64,000 nucleotides of DNA from positions 1-64,000 of the forward strand of contig NZ_JBKFGH010000029.1 in NCBI RefSeq assembly GCF_051233475.1, given 5' to 3'. A model generated the notes under the pieces. The model did no database searches. It worked only from the letters and a program-made list of their open reading frames with translations, and had not been told where the DNA came from. Positions 42,104 through 50,673 of this stretch are shown here, piece after piece (within the stretch, counting starts at the first letter, position 1; each line of letters starts with the position of its first letter). The position numbers and the translations under genes were made by a program. This DNA comes from Bacillus_BU sp051233475. GTDB taxonomy: Bacteria > Bacillota > Bacilli > Bacillales > Cytobacillaceae.

Positions 42104-44836
42104 TTAAACACCAATAGCATTTAAACTAATCGGTTCCCTAAGTAGTCGTACGATGTTTTCCGCCGGAACCGGCGGGCTAAATAAGAACCCTTGTCCGATA
42201 TAGCAATTATTTTGCTGTAAAAATACATTTTGCTGAGGGTTCTCAACCCCTTCTGCAATCACATTGAAATTCAAATTCTTGCCCATATCGATGATGGTCT
42301 TTACCATCACACCCCCATTCGAGTGTGGCAGTATATCTTGAATAAAGGATTTATCTATTTTCACACTATTTACGGGCAAATGTCTTAAATAACTTAATGA
42401 GGAATAGCCAGTACCAAAATCATCAAGAGAAATCTGGATACCTATTTCCTTTAGTTCTTTAAGAATGGCAGACGACTTTGATATATTTTGCATGACACTT
42501 TCTGTAATTTCCAGCTCTAGGCAATCTGGTTCTAAATTTGTTTCCTGCAATACTCTAAATACAGATAGTACGAATGCTTCATTTAACTGGTGAGCTGACA
42601 CATTTACTGAAATTGTAATCGATGGCAGCCCCATGTTTTGCCACGTTTTATTTTGGTAACATGCTTTTTTCAAAACCCATTCACCGATTTGTCCAATTAA
42701 ACCGGTTTCTTCGGCTAAGGGGATAAATTCTTCAGGAGAAATAATACCAAACTCAGGGTGGGTCCAACGAATCAATGCTTCTAATCCTAGAATCTTACCT
42801 GTAGCTAACTCCACCTTCGGTTGATAATGCAGGAAAAGTTCGTTCTTTTCGATTGCTCTTCTTAATGCGTTTTCCAATTTCATTTTTCGAGTATTCATAT
42901 CATCCAATCCCGAATTATAGAAATGATAGGTATTTTTTCCGCTATCCTTAGCATTGTACATTGCGATATCGGCTTTTTTAATTAATTCTTCCTCCGTCTC
43001 CCCATGTTCCGGGTAAATGCTTATTCCAATACTAGGCGTAACAAAAATTTCATGCCCCTCGATTTTGAACGTTTTATCGATCGAATTTAAAATTTTTATC
43101 GACATCATTTCACAATCATTTTCAATTTCAGACGGTAGGATTACTGTAAATTCATCCCCTCCAAGTCTGCAAACTGTACCATTTTTTCCAATGCATTCGT
43201 TTAATCTTGCTGTTACTTCTTTTAATAGTAGATCCCCAACATGATGTCCAAGAGTATCATTTACCGATTTAAAGCGGTCCAAATCAATAAACATAATCGC
43301 AACAGAGCTATTTCCTTCCTTTGCCGCCTGCATCTCCTGATTTAATATTTTATAAAATAAATTTCGATTTGGCAGTCCAGTCAGCTCATCATAATATGCC
43401 ATGTGTTGAATGGTTTCCTCGGCCTTCTTTCGGTCGGTAATATCTGTCATTACATCATGGATTTTGATCAATTTACCATGCTCATCGAAAATGGGCGTTC
43501 TCCGAACCTGAACCCACTTAATCGTTTCATCAGGGCGAATAATCCGATATTCGAATAGTGGACTTCCTGTTTGAATGGGTAAGATAAAACGATCCATTTC
43601 ATTCGCTCTATATATGTCCTCTGGATGAATGACTTCCTTCCATAAGGAAGGTCTCTCCAATAATTTTCTCCGTGAAAATCCATATAACTTTTCAAATCCG
43701 GTAGAAATCATCATTGAGTTTGTTCTTAAGTCCCTTGACCAGATAACGGCATCAAGATTATTAAACACGTCGGTAAGCTGTTGTTCTTTTTCCAATAAAC
43801 TTTGGTTCATTTTTTCTAACTGCAAATTCTTCCCTAATAACTCTTCGGACAAACGCTGATGATTGTTTAATAGATCTTGATTTTTAATCAGAATGATGAT
43901 CTGTCTAATCATAATGAGTGAAAGTGTCACAAATAAACCAATCGTCATTACATCCATAATAGAATGGTGCTTCTCCATTTCAAAAATAAATAATATCAAG
44001 ATTAATAGATAAGGAAGGAAATAACGAACTGGCAGGAAACTTTCAATCGTTGTTACTTTCTCGTTCTCTTTGACGGTCACCTCCGCATATAATCCGGAAA
44101 AGCCGATTAATAGTAAAGATAATGACCATAACGGATCTAATAAGCTTCCTGTCGAATAACTATTATTGACGACTAAATATGTGTAGCCGGAATTGGCAAT
44201 CACCTTGATCAAAAAGGCTAGAACAATGGGAATAATGGCTTTTTGTGGGATTGTTCCATTTGAGATAACAAACAAGCTTATCGCTCCAAACAAAAGACCA
44301 ATATCAAAAATTGGATACCCCACATATACAAGCGTGAATAACCAAGAATGAGAATTCGCGGTCATTGTTAACAACGGATCAATCACCAGGTCCCAGCTTA
44401 ATGTGATAGCTGCGATCATTATGATCATAATATCAAAAAGGAAACGTATTGTTGGTAAGGTTTGCGTTATTTTATGCATGATAAATAGAAAAGCAGATAA
44501 GTATAAAACATATTGGATTACCCAAAAAACATCAGGCCATCCCGGATATGGTGGTTCATTATGTAAAACGAATTCATTAAATATCCAAATTCCCTGTCCG
44601 AGGAAAAAAAACAAGCAGCCGGCTGATAAAATTAACCAGAAATAACGGTCCGAGTTCTTCGTTTTTAAAAAGGTATTAAATAATAAACTGAATGCGATAA
44701 GTGGCCCAATCGATTGAAAAAGATTTCCTCCAAATACAATCATTTCACTATGATCTTTCCACAAGTAAAGCCAGATATAGTAAAGGAGGATATAGATGAT
44801 AATAAATATTGGAGCAAATTTTTTTAACATACTCAT
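42104..44836 (-). CDS. Membrane GGDEF-EAL protein A with PAS domain
   Basis: A 910-aa c-di-GMP metabolic protein. Residues 1-310 contain about nine membrane spans (sensor of unknown ligand). A coiled-coil linker and a PAS domain (about 350-470, 'DAVIWSRDLRTNSMMISTGFEKLYGF' region) follow. A GGDEF domain with intact 'RLGGDEF' near residue 557 and an EAL domain from about 650 come next. The EAL catalytic features are present: 'LGLEALIRWTHP' (EAL), 'TISVNVSAHQL' (Asn), 'LDDFGTGYSSL' and 'VKIDKSFI' (Lys). Both synthase and phosphodiesterase could be active. It is downstream of a second such gene on the same strand, separated by a terminator. Confidence 0.92.
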   Translation of the reverse strand: MSMLKKFAPIFIIIYILLYYIWLYLWKDHSEMIVFGGNLFQSIGPLIAFSLLFNTFLKTKNSDRYFWLILSAGCLFFFLGQGIWIFNEFVLHNEPPYPGWPDVFWVIQYVLYLSAFLFIMHKITQTLPTIRFLFDIMIIMIAAITLSWDLVIDPLLTMTANSHSWLFTLVYVGYPIFDIGLLFGAISLFVISNGTIPQKAIIPIVLAFLIKVIANSGYTYLVVNNSYSTGSLLDPLWSLSLLLIGFSGLYAEVTVKENEKVTTIESFLPVRYFLPYLLILILFIFEMEKHHSIMDVMTIGLFVTLSLIMIRQIIILIKNQDLLNNHQRLSEELLGKNLQLEKMNQSLLEKEQQLTDVFNNLDAVIWSRDLRTNSMMISTGFEKLYGFSRRKLLERPSLWKEVIHPEDIYRANEMDRFILPIQTGSPLFEYRIIRPDETIKWVQVRRTPIFDEHGKLIKIHDVMTDITDRKKAEETIQHMAYYDELTGLPNRNLFYKILNQEMQAAKEGNSSVAIMFIDLDRFKSVNDTLGHHVGDLLLKEVTARLNECIGKNGTVCRLGGDEFTVILPSEIENDCEMMSIKILNSIDKTFKIEGHEIFVTPSIGISIYPEHGETEEELIKKADIAMYNAKDSGKNTYHFYNSGLDDMNTRKMKLENALRRAIEKNELFLHYQPKVELATGKILGLEALIRWTHPEFGIISPEEFIPLAEETGLIGQIGEWVLKKACYQNKTWQNMGLPSITISVNVSAHQLNEAFVLSVFRVLQETNLEPDCLELEITESVMQNISKSSAILKELKEIGIQISLDDFGTGYSSLSYLRHLPVNSVKIDKSFIQDILPHSNGGVMVKTIIDMGKNLNFNVIAEGVENPQQNVFLQQNNCYIGQGFLFSPPVPAENIVRLLREPISLNAIGV

Positions 44837-45005
44837 GTATCTTCTCCTTCGGATGACTTTTTGACATTATTTTAAAAAAACAATATAAACATGCCAATAT
44901 CCTATTATCCATCTTTTGTAATTTATTAATTAAATTATAAAGGAGAAAGTGGTTTAATATTTCGAAGATTGTGTGTACATTAACAAACAAATATACATAA
45001 TTGAA

Positions 45006-45032
45006 GAAAAGACATTCGAATAATGTCTTTTC
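45006..45032 (-). terminator. Terminator between the two GGDEF-EAL genes
   Basis: A perfect 11-bp stem GAAAAGACATT/AATGTCTTTTC with a 5-nt loop. The T-tract is partly in the stem. Confidence 0.8.
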
Positions 45033-45076
45033 TTTCTCCTACTCTATTAGAAACAGTTATATAAATTTACTCCCAT

Positions 45077-47629
45077 TTATGAATGTATTGTATGTTGACA
45101 AATGGCACCGGCTTTTGCTTGTATCCTTTCAAATTGCTCCACCAGCTCCCTAGGAGATAATGGCGGACTAAATAAATATCCTTGTCCAAGTTTACAGTTT
45201 TCTTTATGTAATATTTCTTTTTGTTTCAAGGTTTCGATCCCTTCAGCAATGACAGTGAACTGCAAATGCTGAGCCATCGAAATAATCGTAGATACAATGG
45301 TCGTATCGCTTTCATCAGTAATTAGATCCCGCACAAAGGACTGATCGATTTTAAGGCGATCCACTTTAAGGAATTTTATATAAGACAGAGATGAGTACCC
45401 TGTGCCAAAATCATCAATAGCAATTTGAACTCCTAATTCCTTTAATAATTGCAAGGTTTTCAATGTATGATCCATATTCATCATCATGCTTTCAGTAATT
45501 TCAAGTTCGAGATATTTTGGTAATAGCTTTGTTTCAGCTAAGATCTCCTTTACTGTTTCAACTAAGTTTTGCTGATAAAATTGACGAATTGATAAATTTA
45601 CTCCTACAACAAAGGGAGGAAGTCCTTGGTTTTGCCATTCCTTTACCTGTTTACAAGCGGTGCGCAACACCCATTCTCCTATCGGAACGATTAGTCCAGT
45701 ATCCTCAGCAATAGGAATAAACCTTGCAGGAGGTATTAATCCATACTGCGGATGGTTCCAGCGCAGCAAAGCTTCAACTCCAATAATTTCGCCTGTCTCT
45801 ATGTCTATTTGCGGCTGATAGGCCAAAAATAGTTCATTGCATTCTAGTGCATGGTACAAATCATTTTCTAGCACTAGATGATCGAGTGCTTTACCGTCCA
45901 TTGAATGGTGATAAAATTGAAAAGACTTGTTCTGCAGCTGCGCTTCGACGAGCGCCATGTTTGCCCGTTGAAGTAGCTCCTCCATCGACTCGGCATGGTC
46001 TGGATAAACAGCAACACCCATTCTAACTGTTATGTTCACTAATAATGTTTGAGCTTGCAAGGGCTCTCTTAACGTATCTTGGATCTGTTTCACTATGGTT
46101 GTGACATCCTGCTCCAGTTCCTTACATTCACAAGGGAGTATGAGCGCAAATTCATCTCCTGTAAGCCTCGCAATAATCATTTGTTCTGAAAGCTGTTTCT
46201 TGAGCCTATTGGCAGTCGCTTTCAAAATCATATCACCAAACGAATGCCCCAACGCTTCGTTAATCTTTTTAAACCGATCAATATCAATTATGAACATGAC
46301 CTTTTTTTGATTCGGTTGTTTATTCACGATTTCAAACCATCTATCTTTTAAAAAGCGGGTATTTGGAAGCTCGGTTAATTCATCGTAGAAAGCCATGTAC
46401 TGAATCATTTCCCTGTCTTTTTTCTGTTGGGTGATATCGCGAAACACCATAATCGAACCAGCCAGATGATCTTGCTCGAAAAAGGGAGTTACTACGTAAG
46501 ATGCTGGAAAAACCTCTCCGTTTTTTTTCGAAAAATAGTCCTCCTCTTCTCGAAAGAGATCTGCACCTTGATTAGATTCTTGGAATGGATATTTACAGAA
46601 GAGATAATTATTCCCTTCAAATTTTTTGTGAACCAAATCATGAAAATTTTTACCGACAATTTCTTTGTCCTTCCATTGAATTAACCGTTCCGCTTCAAGA
46701 TTCATAAAGGTGGTATTACCGTAATTATCCAAAACTATGAGGCCTTCACCCATGTGAGAGGTTATCGTTTGTAGAAATTTCTCGTTTTGCTTTAATAGAT
46801 TTTCTGCTTCTTTTTGCTTTTGAAACGGTTCTTCTACTGCAGAATGGTAGCCCGCCCTCTGTAAAAAATAGAAACCGGCAAATTGAAACAAATGCCCGAG
46901 AAAATTATTAATATCATAGACACTTTTATAGGTCGTAAATAAATAATCTGAGGTAATCAAATATATGGACGCGACGATAAGCATCGTATTAAACAAATCC
47001 TTTGACTGAAAGCGGGAGACCGCAAAAACAATGACAATGAGCTCTAAGATGATACCGGTATACTGGAGATTTTTCTTTAACTCGGTTGTCCCAAACCCAT
47101 CAATCACTAATTCAGGAAGTAACGGCTCCGGATTGAACAAAACAACCATCCAAATAACAGAATAAATAAGGGCAATCCCGTAGGCTACTATTCTTTTTTG
47201 AGCGGGTACCCTTCGATCTTTAAAGGCAACAATGATCAATATTCCAGACACTTCCGTTAACCGTGCCACCATAAAAAACCAGGTTGCCCTAAAGGCAGAG
47301 CTATCGCCAAAGAAATAAGGCATACCATTATAGGTGATCATATGTGCTAATTCTAAAAGGGCTATTGAAAAAAATAAGGCACCAATCCATAATCGATAGT
47401 TTGATAAATTATGAGGAAAAACCATCCAAGATTGGATAGCGATGGTGAGAGCGGTGGTAGTGATAAAAAACTCCATGATTAGATGAAAAGTTAGGTAGTT
47501 TTGTTCTCCTAAAAAACCATAAAATGATACTCTAAACATCAATGCAACGATAAGGAGGAGCAATGATAGTTCAATGATAAACCCATGTGTTTTCCATAAC
47601 CTATGAAAATTACGATTGGTTATATTCAA
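45077..47629 (-). CDS. Membrane TGDEF-EAL protein B (MASE3-PAS)
   Basis: Predicted sensor and c-di-GMP phosphodiesterase, about 850 aa. The N-terminus is an integral-membrane MASE3-like sensor (seven spans, about residues 10-240), then PAS (about 280-400), a degenerate GGDEF domain reading 'ARLTGDEFALIL' near residue 488, and an EAL domain from about 590. EAL catalytic residues are intact ('IGVEALLRWNHP', 'VNLSIRQF', 'IDDFGTGYSSL', 'LKIDQSFV'). The first Gly of GGDEF is replaced by Thr, so the cyclase half may be inactive and regulatory. A TTG start behind GGAAGGA was chosen. An ATG 18 codons upstream (47683) has a poorer site. Confidence 0.88.
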   Translation of the reverse strand: MNITNRNFHRLWKTHGFIIELSLLLLIVALMFRVSFYGFLGEQNYLTFHLIMEFFITTTALTIAIQSWMVFPHNLSNYRLWIGALFFSIALLELAHMITYNGMPYFFGDSSAFRATWFFMVARLTEVSGILIIVAFKDRRVPAQKRIVAYGIALIYSVIWMVVLFNPEPLLPELVIDGFGTTELKKNLQYTGIILELIVIVFAVSRFQSKDLFNTMLIVASIYLITSDYLFTTYKSVYDINNFLGHLFQFAGFYFLQRAGYHSAVEEPFQKQKEAENLLKQNEKFLQTITSHMGEGLIVLDNYGNTTFMNLEAERLIQWKDKEIVGKNFHDLVHKKFEGNNYLFCKYPFQESNQGADLFREEEDYFSKKNGEVFPASYVVTPFFEQDHLAGSIMVFRDITQQKKDREMIQYMAFYDELTELPNTRFLKDRWFEIVNKQPNQKKVMFIIDIDRFKKINEALGHSFGDMILKATANRLKKQLSEQMIIARLTGDEFALILPCECKELEQDVTTIVKQIQDTLREPLQAQTLLVNITVRMGVAVYPDHAESMEELLQRANMALVEAQLQNKSFQFYHHSMDGKALDHLVLENDLYHALECNELFLAYQPQIDIETGEIIGVEALLRWNHPQYGLIPPARFIPIAEDTGLIVPIGEWVLRTACKQVKEWQNQGLPPFVVGVNLSIRQFYQQNLVETVKEILAETKLLPKYLELEITESMMMNMDHTLKTLQLLKELGVQIAIDDFGTGYSSLSYIKFLKVDRLKIDQSFVRDLITDESDTTIVSTIISMAQHLQFTVIAEGIETLKQKEILHKENCKLGQGYLFSPPLSPRELVEQFERIQAKAGAICQHTIHS

Positions 47630-47862
47630 TCTGCGACATTCCTTCCATACAAGGAGGTTGTATTGATTTCCATATAAAACCATGTTTATCCAAACCTATT
47701 TTACAACATCATCTCATGCTAGAGTGGATGACTTTTCTCACAACCGAACGCATTTGTATACAGAATTTCTCACTCTCTAGTAACTTCATTCAAATTGCTT
47801 TTGATAAATCGGAAACTTCAATTCTATCCATGCATATACATCAAGAAAAGGAGGGATTTTTC

Positions 47863-48009
47863 TTGGCTTATTTATGGGTAATAACCATTGGATTTATTTT
47901 TTGTCTTGGAATGGTGGGCGGTTCGCTGTTTTTTGTTTTAAGGTCAACACTAAATCCTGAAGATGCAACCAAGATTGATTTAAATGACTCTCCTAAAAAA
48001 TTAAATTGA
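47863..48009 (+). CDS. 48-aa single-span membrane protein, TTG start
   Basis: A small protein with one membrane span (about residues 4-26, glycine-containing 'GFIFCLGMVGGSLFFVL') and a charged C-terminal tail ('NPEDATKIDLNDSPKKLN'). A very strong AAAAGGAGGG lies 8 nt before the TTG. The longer frame that begins at 47587 has no ribosome binding site and overlaps the divergent GGDEF-EAL gene, so it was trimmed. Function unknown. Immediately downstream begins the large hairpin array. Confidence 0.72.
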   Translation: MAYLWVITIGFIFCLGMVGGSLFFVLRSTLNPEDATKIDLNDSPKKLN

Positions 48010-48125
48010 TTGTACAGAATGGAGGCTGCCTGAGCTTTGGCGGTCTCTTTTTTCATTTTTTTAAAAGGGAGAATACTAGAATGAAGAGTGTAATTTTTAG
48101 AATTGGGTTGAAGGAACAGGGTTGA

Positions 48126-48790
48126 AGAGCGGGAATATGTCCTTTTAGCGAGCTTATGTAGGACAAAATTAGGCTTGAGACGCGGGAATATGTCCTTGAG
48201 ACGGCTTATCAAGGACAAAACTAGATGAAAGACGCGAGAAAATGTCCTTGAGCGAGCTTATCAAGGACAAAACTAGATGAAAGACGCGAGAAAATGTCCT
48301 TGAGCGAGCTTATCAAGGACAAAATCTGGCTTGAGACTCGAGAAAATGTCCTTGAGCGGGCTTATCAAGGACAAAATCAGATGAAGTACGCGAGAAAATG
48401 TCCTTGAGACGGCTTATCAAGGACAAAATCAGATGAAAGACCAGGAAAAATGTCCTTGAGACGGCTTATTAAGGACAAAAACAGATGAAGTACGTGAGAA
48501 AATGTCCTTGAGCGGGCTTATCAAGGACAAATTCAGGCTTGAGACACGAGAAAATGTCCTTGAGCGGGCTTATCAAGGACAAAATCAGATGAAGTACGCG
48601 AGAAAATGTCCTTGAGACGGCTTATCAAGGACAAAAACAGATGAAGTACGCGAGAAAATGTCCTTGAGACGGCTTATCAAGGACAAATTCAGGCTTGAGA
48701 CACGAGAAAATGTCCTTGAGCCGGCTTATCAAGGACAAAATCAGATGAAGAACGCAGAAAAATGTCCTTGAACAGGTTTATCAAGGACAT
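48126..48790. repeat. Array of 13 tandem 52-bp hairpin units
   Basis: About 13 units of 52 bp, each with a core hairpin TGTCCTTGA-N9-TCAAGGACA (perfect 9-bp stem, loop such as gcgggctta or gacggctta). A 25-bp linker joins them in two main versions ('aaatcagatgaagtacgcgagaa' type and 'ttcaggcttgagacacgagaa' type) that recur irregularly. The first unit is the most diverged. It lies between the convergent small genes ending at 48009 and 48846. No ribosome binding site or reading frame of merit is inside. It explains nearly all of the 836-bp gap. Confidence 0.95.
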
Positions 48791-48845
48791 ATCTTAAATT
48801 AAAAATAAAAAATGCCGCCAAATGCAGCGACATCCATTACTTCCC

Positions 48846-49004
48846 TTACTTGTTTCTGCACTTTTTGCAGACTTTAACGACCAGCTTAGTCTCAGTTTTA
48901 TAGGGATACAAAAGTTTAATTCGTTTTGTCCCGCACAGAGGGCATTCCCCTCTTCCTCTTGAAGGCAGATTATTTAATGTTTTACCCCGATATCTCTTTG
49001 CCAT
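48846..49004 (-). CDS. 52-aa basic zinc-ribbon-like protein
   Basis: A short gene encoding MAKRYRGKTLNNL... to ...KVCKKCRNK. It has two CxxC pairs (CPLC near residue 21 and CKKC near 46) and many Lys/Arg residues. The size, charge and spacing are similar to small zinc-ribbon ribosomal proteins (L33 class) but the sequence is not one that I recognise. The ribosome binding site is weak (AGGGATGG about 6 nt upstream, also GGAG touching the ATG). It could bind RNA or DNA. It reads toward the hairpin array. Confidence 0.65.
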   Translation of the reverse strand: MAKRYRGKTLNNLPSRGRGECPLCGTKRIKLLYPYKTETKLVVKVCKKCRNK

Positions 49005-49112
49005 CTCCATCCATCCCTAATTCATAATTATTCTTGATATAGTAAATGATAAGATGGATGAATAATTGATAGGCATTTTATAGATATTGCATTGACTAGT
49101 TATAAATATGGG

Positions 49113-49730
49113 TTAATGCTGTATCGAAAAATCAATTGTTCGATAAGCGATGAAAAATGTAGCTAATGAATAAATGAACTCCCTCAGTCCAAAAACGAAA
49201 ATCGAGCTTCCAAAAATAAAAATGTTCATTATCATGACAAATTGCCCAATTGAAAAACCGGACCGTTTACTTAATAAAATGGCGATGACTTCAGTCCCAT
49301 CCAGTGATCCGCCAAATCGAATTATGACCCCGACACCTAGTCCCAATAGAAATCCTCCAATAAGAATTACCAGTACAGGATCATCTGTTAAAGCAGGATA
49401 AGGTTCGAGAACATTCGTACCCGTCGCAAGAACAAGAATGGCATACAGACTTAGCAGAAGAAACCTTATTCCAAGGTAAAAACTTCCGATTATTAAGAAA
49501 GGCGCGTTTAGAATAAACAAAAGTGTTCCCACTTTTAAACTCCAAATATGCGAAAGTAAAATGGCAATCCCAACAATTCCTCCATCTATTACAAAGTTTT
49601 TCATTAAAAAAAATTGCAATGAGATTGCAACAAGCGCAGCTCCACAAGATATGAAAAAACTTCTTAGGAAAAGTGAAATATGACCTGTTCTATTTTGATT
49701 ACTGTAAAAGGTTACACGGTCCTTGTACAT
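49113..49730 (-). CDS. YitT-family membrane protein lacking DUF2179
   Basis: Integral membrane protein of the YitT (DUF161) family, 205 aa with about six spans. Typical segments are 'FVIDGGIVGIAILLSHIW', 'LNAPFLIIGSFYLGIRFLLLSL' region and the hallmark 'RFGGSLDGTEVIAILLSKR'. Most relatives are about 280 aa and carry a C-terminal cytoplasmic DUF2179 domain. That is absent here, the protein ending soon after the last span. The start at 49730 follows AAGGGG. Function of the family is unknown. Confidence 0.88.
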   Translation of the reverse strand: MYKDRVTFYSNQNRTGHISLFLRSFFISCGAALVAISLQFFLMKNFVIDGGIVGIAILLSHIWSLKVGTLLFILNAPFLIIGSFYLGIRFLLLSLYAILVLATGTNVLEPYPALTDDPVLVILIGGFLLGLGVGVIIRFGGSLDGTEVIAILLSKRSGFSIGQFVMIMNIFIFGSSIFVFGLREFIYSLATFFIAYRTIDFSIQH

Positions 49731-49896
49731 ATAGTACCCCTTAATCACCATAGTGTAGTTCTAATATTTTCCAAGAAATCTTTTGTAATAAATATATTCA
49801 AAATAATAAGGAAAATACCGTTGGGATGGACATGGGGTCGAAGGTCCTATTTTCTTGAATGTTTAAAGTGGATTAGGGGCCTTCCAGCTGTACTTA

Positions 49897-49934
49897 GAAA
49901 AAAACACTCACTACTAAGTGAGTGCTTTGTTTTC
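49897..49934 (-). terminator. Terminator behind the ArgA-like acetyltransferase gene
   Basis: CACTCACT/AGTGAGTG 8-bp stem with a 4-nt loop, followed by T7 on the minus strand. The rest of 49731-50020 shows nothing recognisable. Confidence 0.85.
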
Positions 49935-50020
49935 ATTCTTGGTTCTTTGAATGAAATTCGTTTTGTAATTAGTTAGGCATGTATTTACCTGGTTATCTCG
50001 TATTTTTTCAACTCTAGTTA

Positions 50021-50482
50021 TCACTTAACATAGTAAACCATTGCAATTTCATCACAACTAGGCATTTTTGGACAATTGATACAGTCGCTCCATACTTTTT
50101 GAGGCATACTATCTTTAACAGTAACCTCAAACCCGCATTTTTGGAAAAATTCTACTTGGTAAGTTAATGAGATAAGGCGATCAATTTCGATGCGCTTTGC
50201 TTCCTCGACAATTTGATCGACCAGAAGCTTTCCTATTCCCTTCTTCCCCATTTTCGGGTCCACCACAAGTGAACGGATTTCTGCTAATTGATGATCAAAA
50301 ATAGTTAAGCTTGCGCAGCCAACCACTTGCTCGTCGATGACAGCGACAAACATGGCTTGGATATTTTGATAGAGTGATTCTATCGTTCTAGGAAGTAATA
50401 CTTTTTGTTCGGCATATCCTGTAATTAATTCATGTATAGCTTCTATATCGGGAACCTTTGCTTTTCTAATTTCGACCATCAT
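50021..50482 (-). CDS. GNAT acetyltransferase, short ArgA-like form
   Basis: A 153-aa N-acetyltransferase resembling the stand-alone acetyltransferase domain of N-acetylglutamate synthase. The CoA motif is 'IRSLVVDPKMGKKGIGKLLVDQIVEEA' region, followed by 'LTYQVEFFQKCGFEV' and a cysteine-containing C-terminus 'KVWSDCINCPKMPSCDEIAMVY', which is distinctive for this short ArgA-like group. It might acetylate glutamate in arginine synthesis, but no arg genes are nearby. The start (ATG at 50482 or the next ATG) lies behind AAAGGTGAG. Confidence 0.85.
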   Translation of the reverse strand: MMVEIRKAKVPDIEAIHELITGYAEQKVLLPRTIESLYQNIQAMFVAVIDEQVVGCASLTIFDHQLAEIRSLVVDPKMGKKGIGKLLVDQIVEEAKRIEIDRLISLTYQVEFFQKCGFEVTVKDSMPQKVWSDCINCPKMPSCDEIAMVYYVK

Positions 50483-50603
50483 TCTCACCTTTGTTTATTA
50501 ATTATTTTTAATTGTGTATTAAATCAACTACTAATATTTAATCACAAAACTGAATAATTATAAACAAATATTTAATAATTCTTGATCCCGAAAACTGAAC
50601 TTT

Positions 50604-50650
50604 ACCGCATTAAAGCAACGGGGGACAGTCCCCCGTTGCTTTAATGCGGT
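50604..50650. repeat. 47-bp perfect palindrome with gggacagtccc core (copy 1)
   Basis: Arms of 23 bp pair perfectly around one central A. The centre reads GGGGGAC-A-GTCCCCC. Directly after it another ggggagctgtccc word follows (50655-50667). A second, different palindrome with the same core is at 51747. Repeats of this style are known in Bacillus genomes near RAYT-type transposases (recollection). No such transposase is in the window. It may also act as terminator. Confidence 0.9.
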
Positions 50651-50673
50651 GATGGGGAGCTGTCCCTATAAGT

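Noticed and set aside
47587..47862. N-terminal extension of the 48-aa membrane protein
   Set aside because: No ribosome binding site at 47587, overlap with the divergent GGDEF-EAL gene, and a strong site before the internal TTG.
48126..48790. CRISPR array
   Set aside because: The repeated part is a 27-nt hairpin, but the intervening segments are two recurring families rather than unique spacers, and no cas gene is present.
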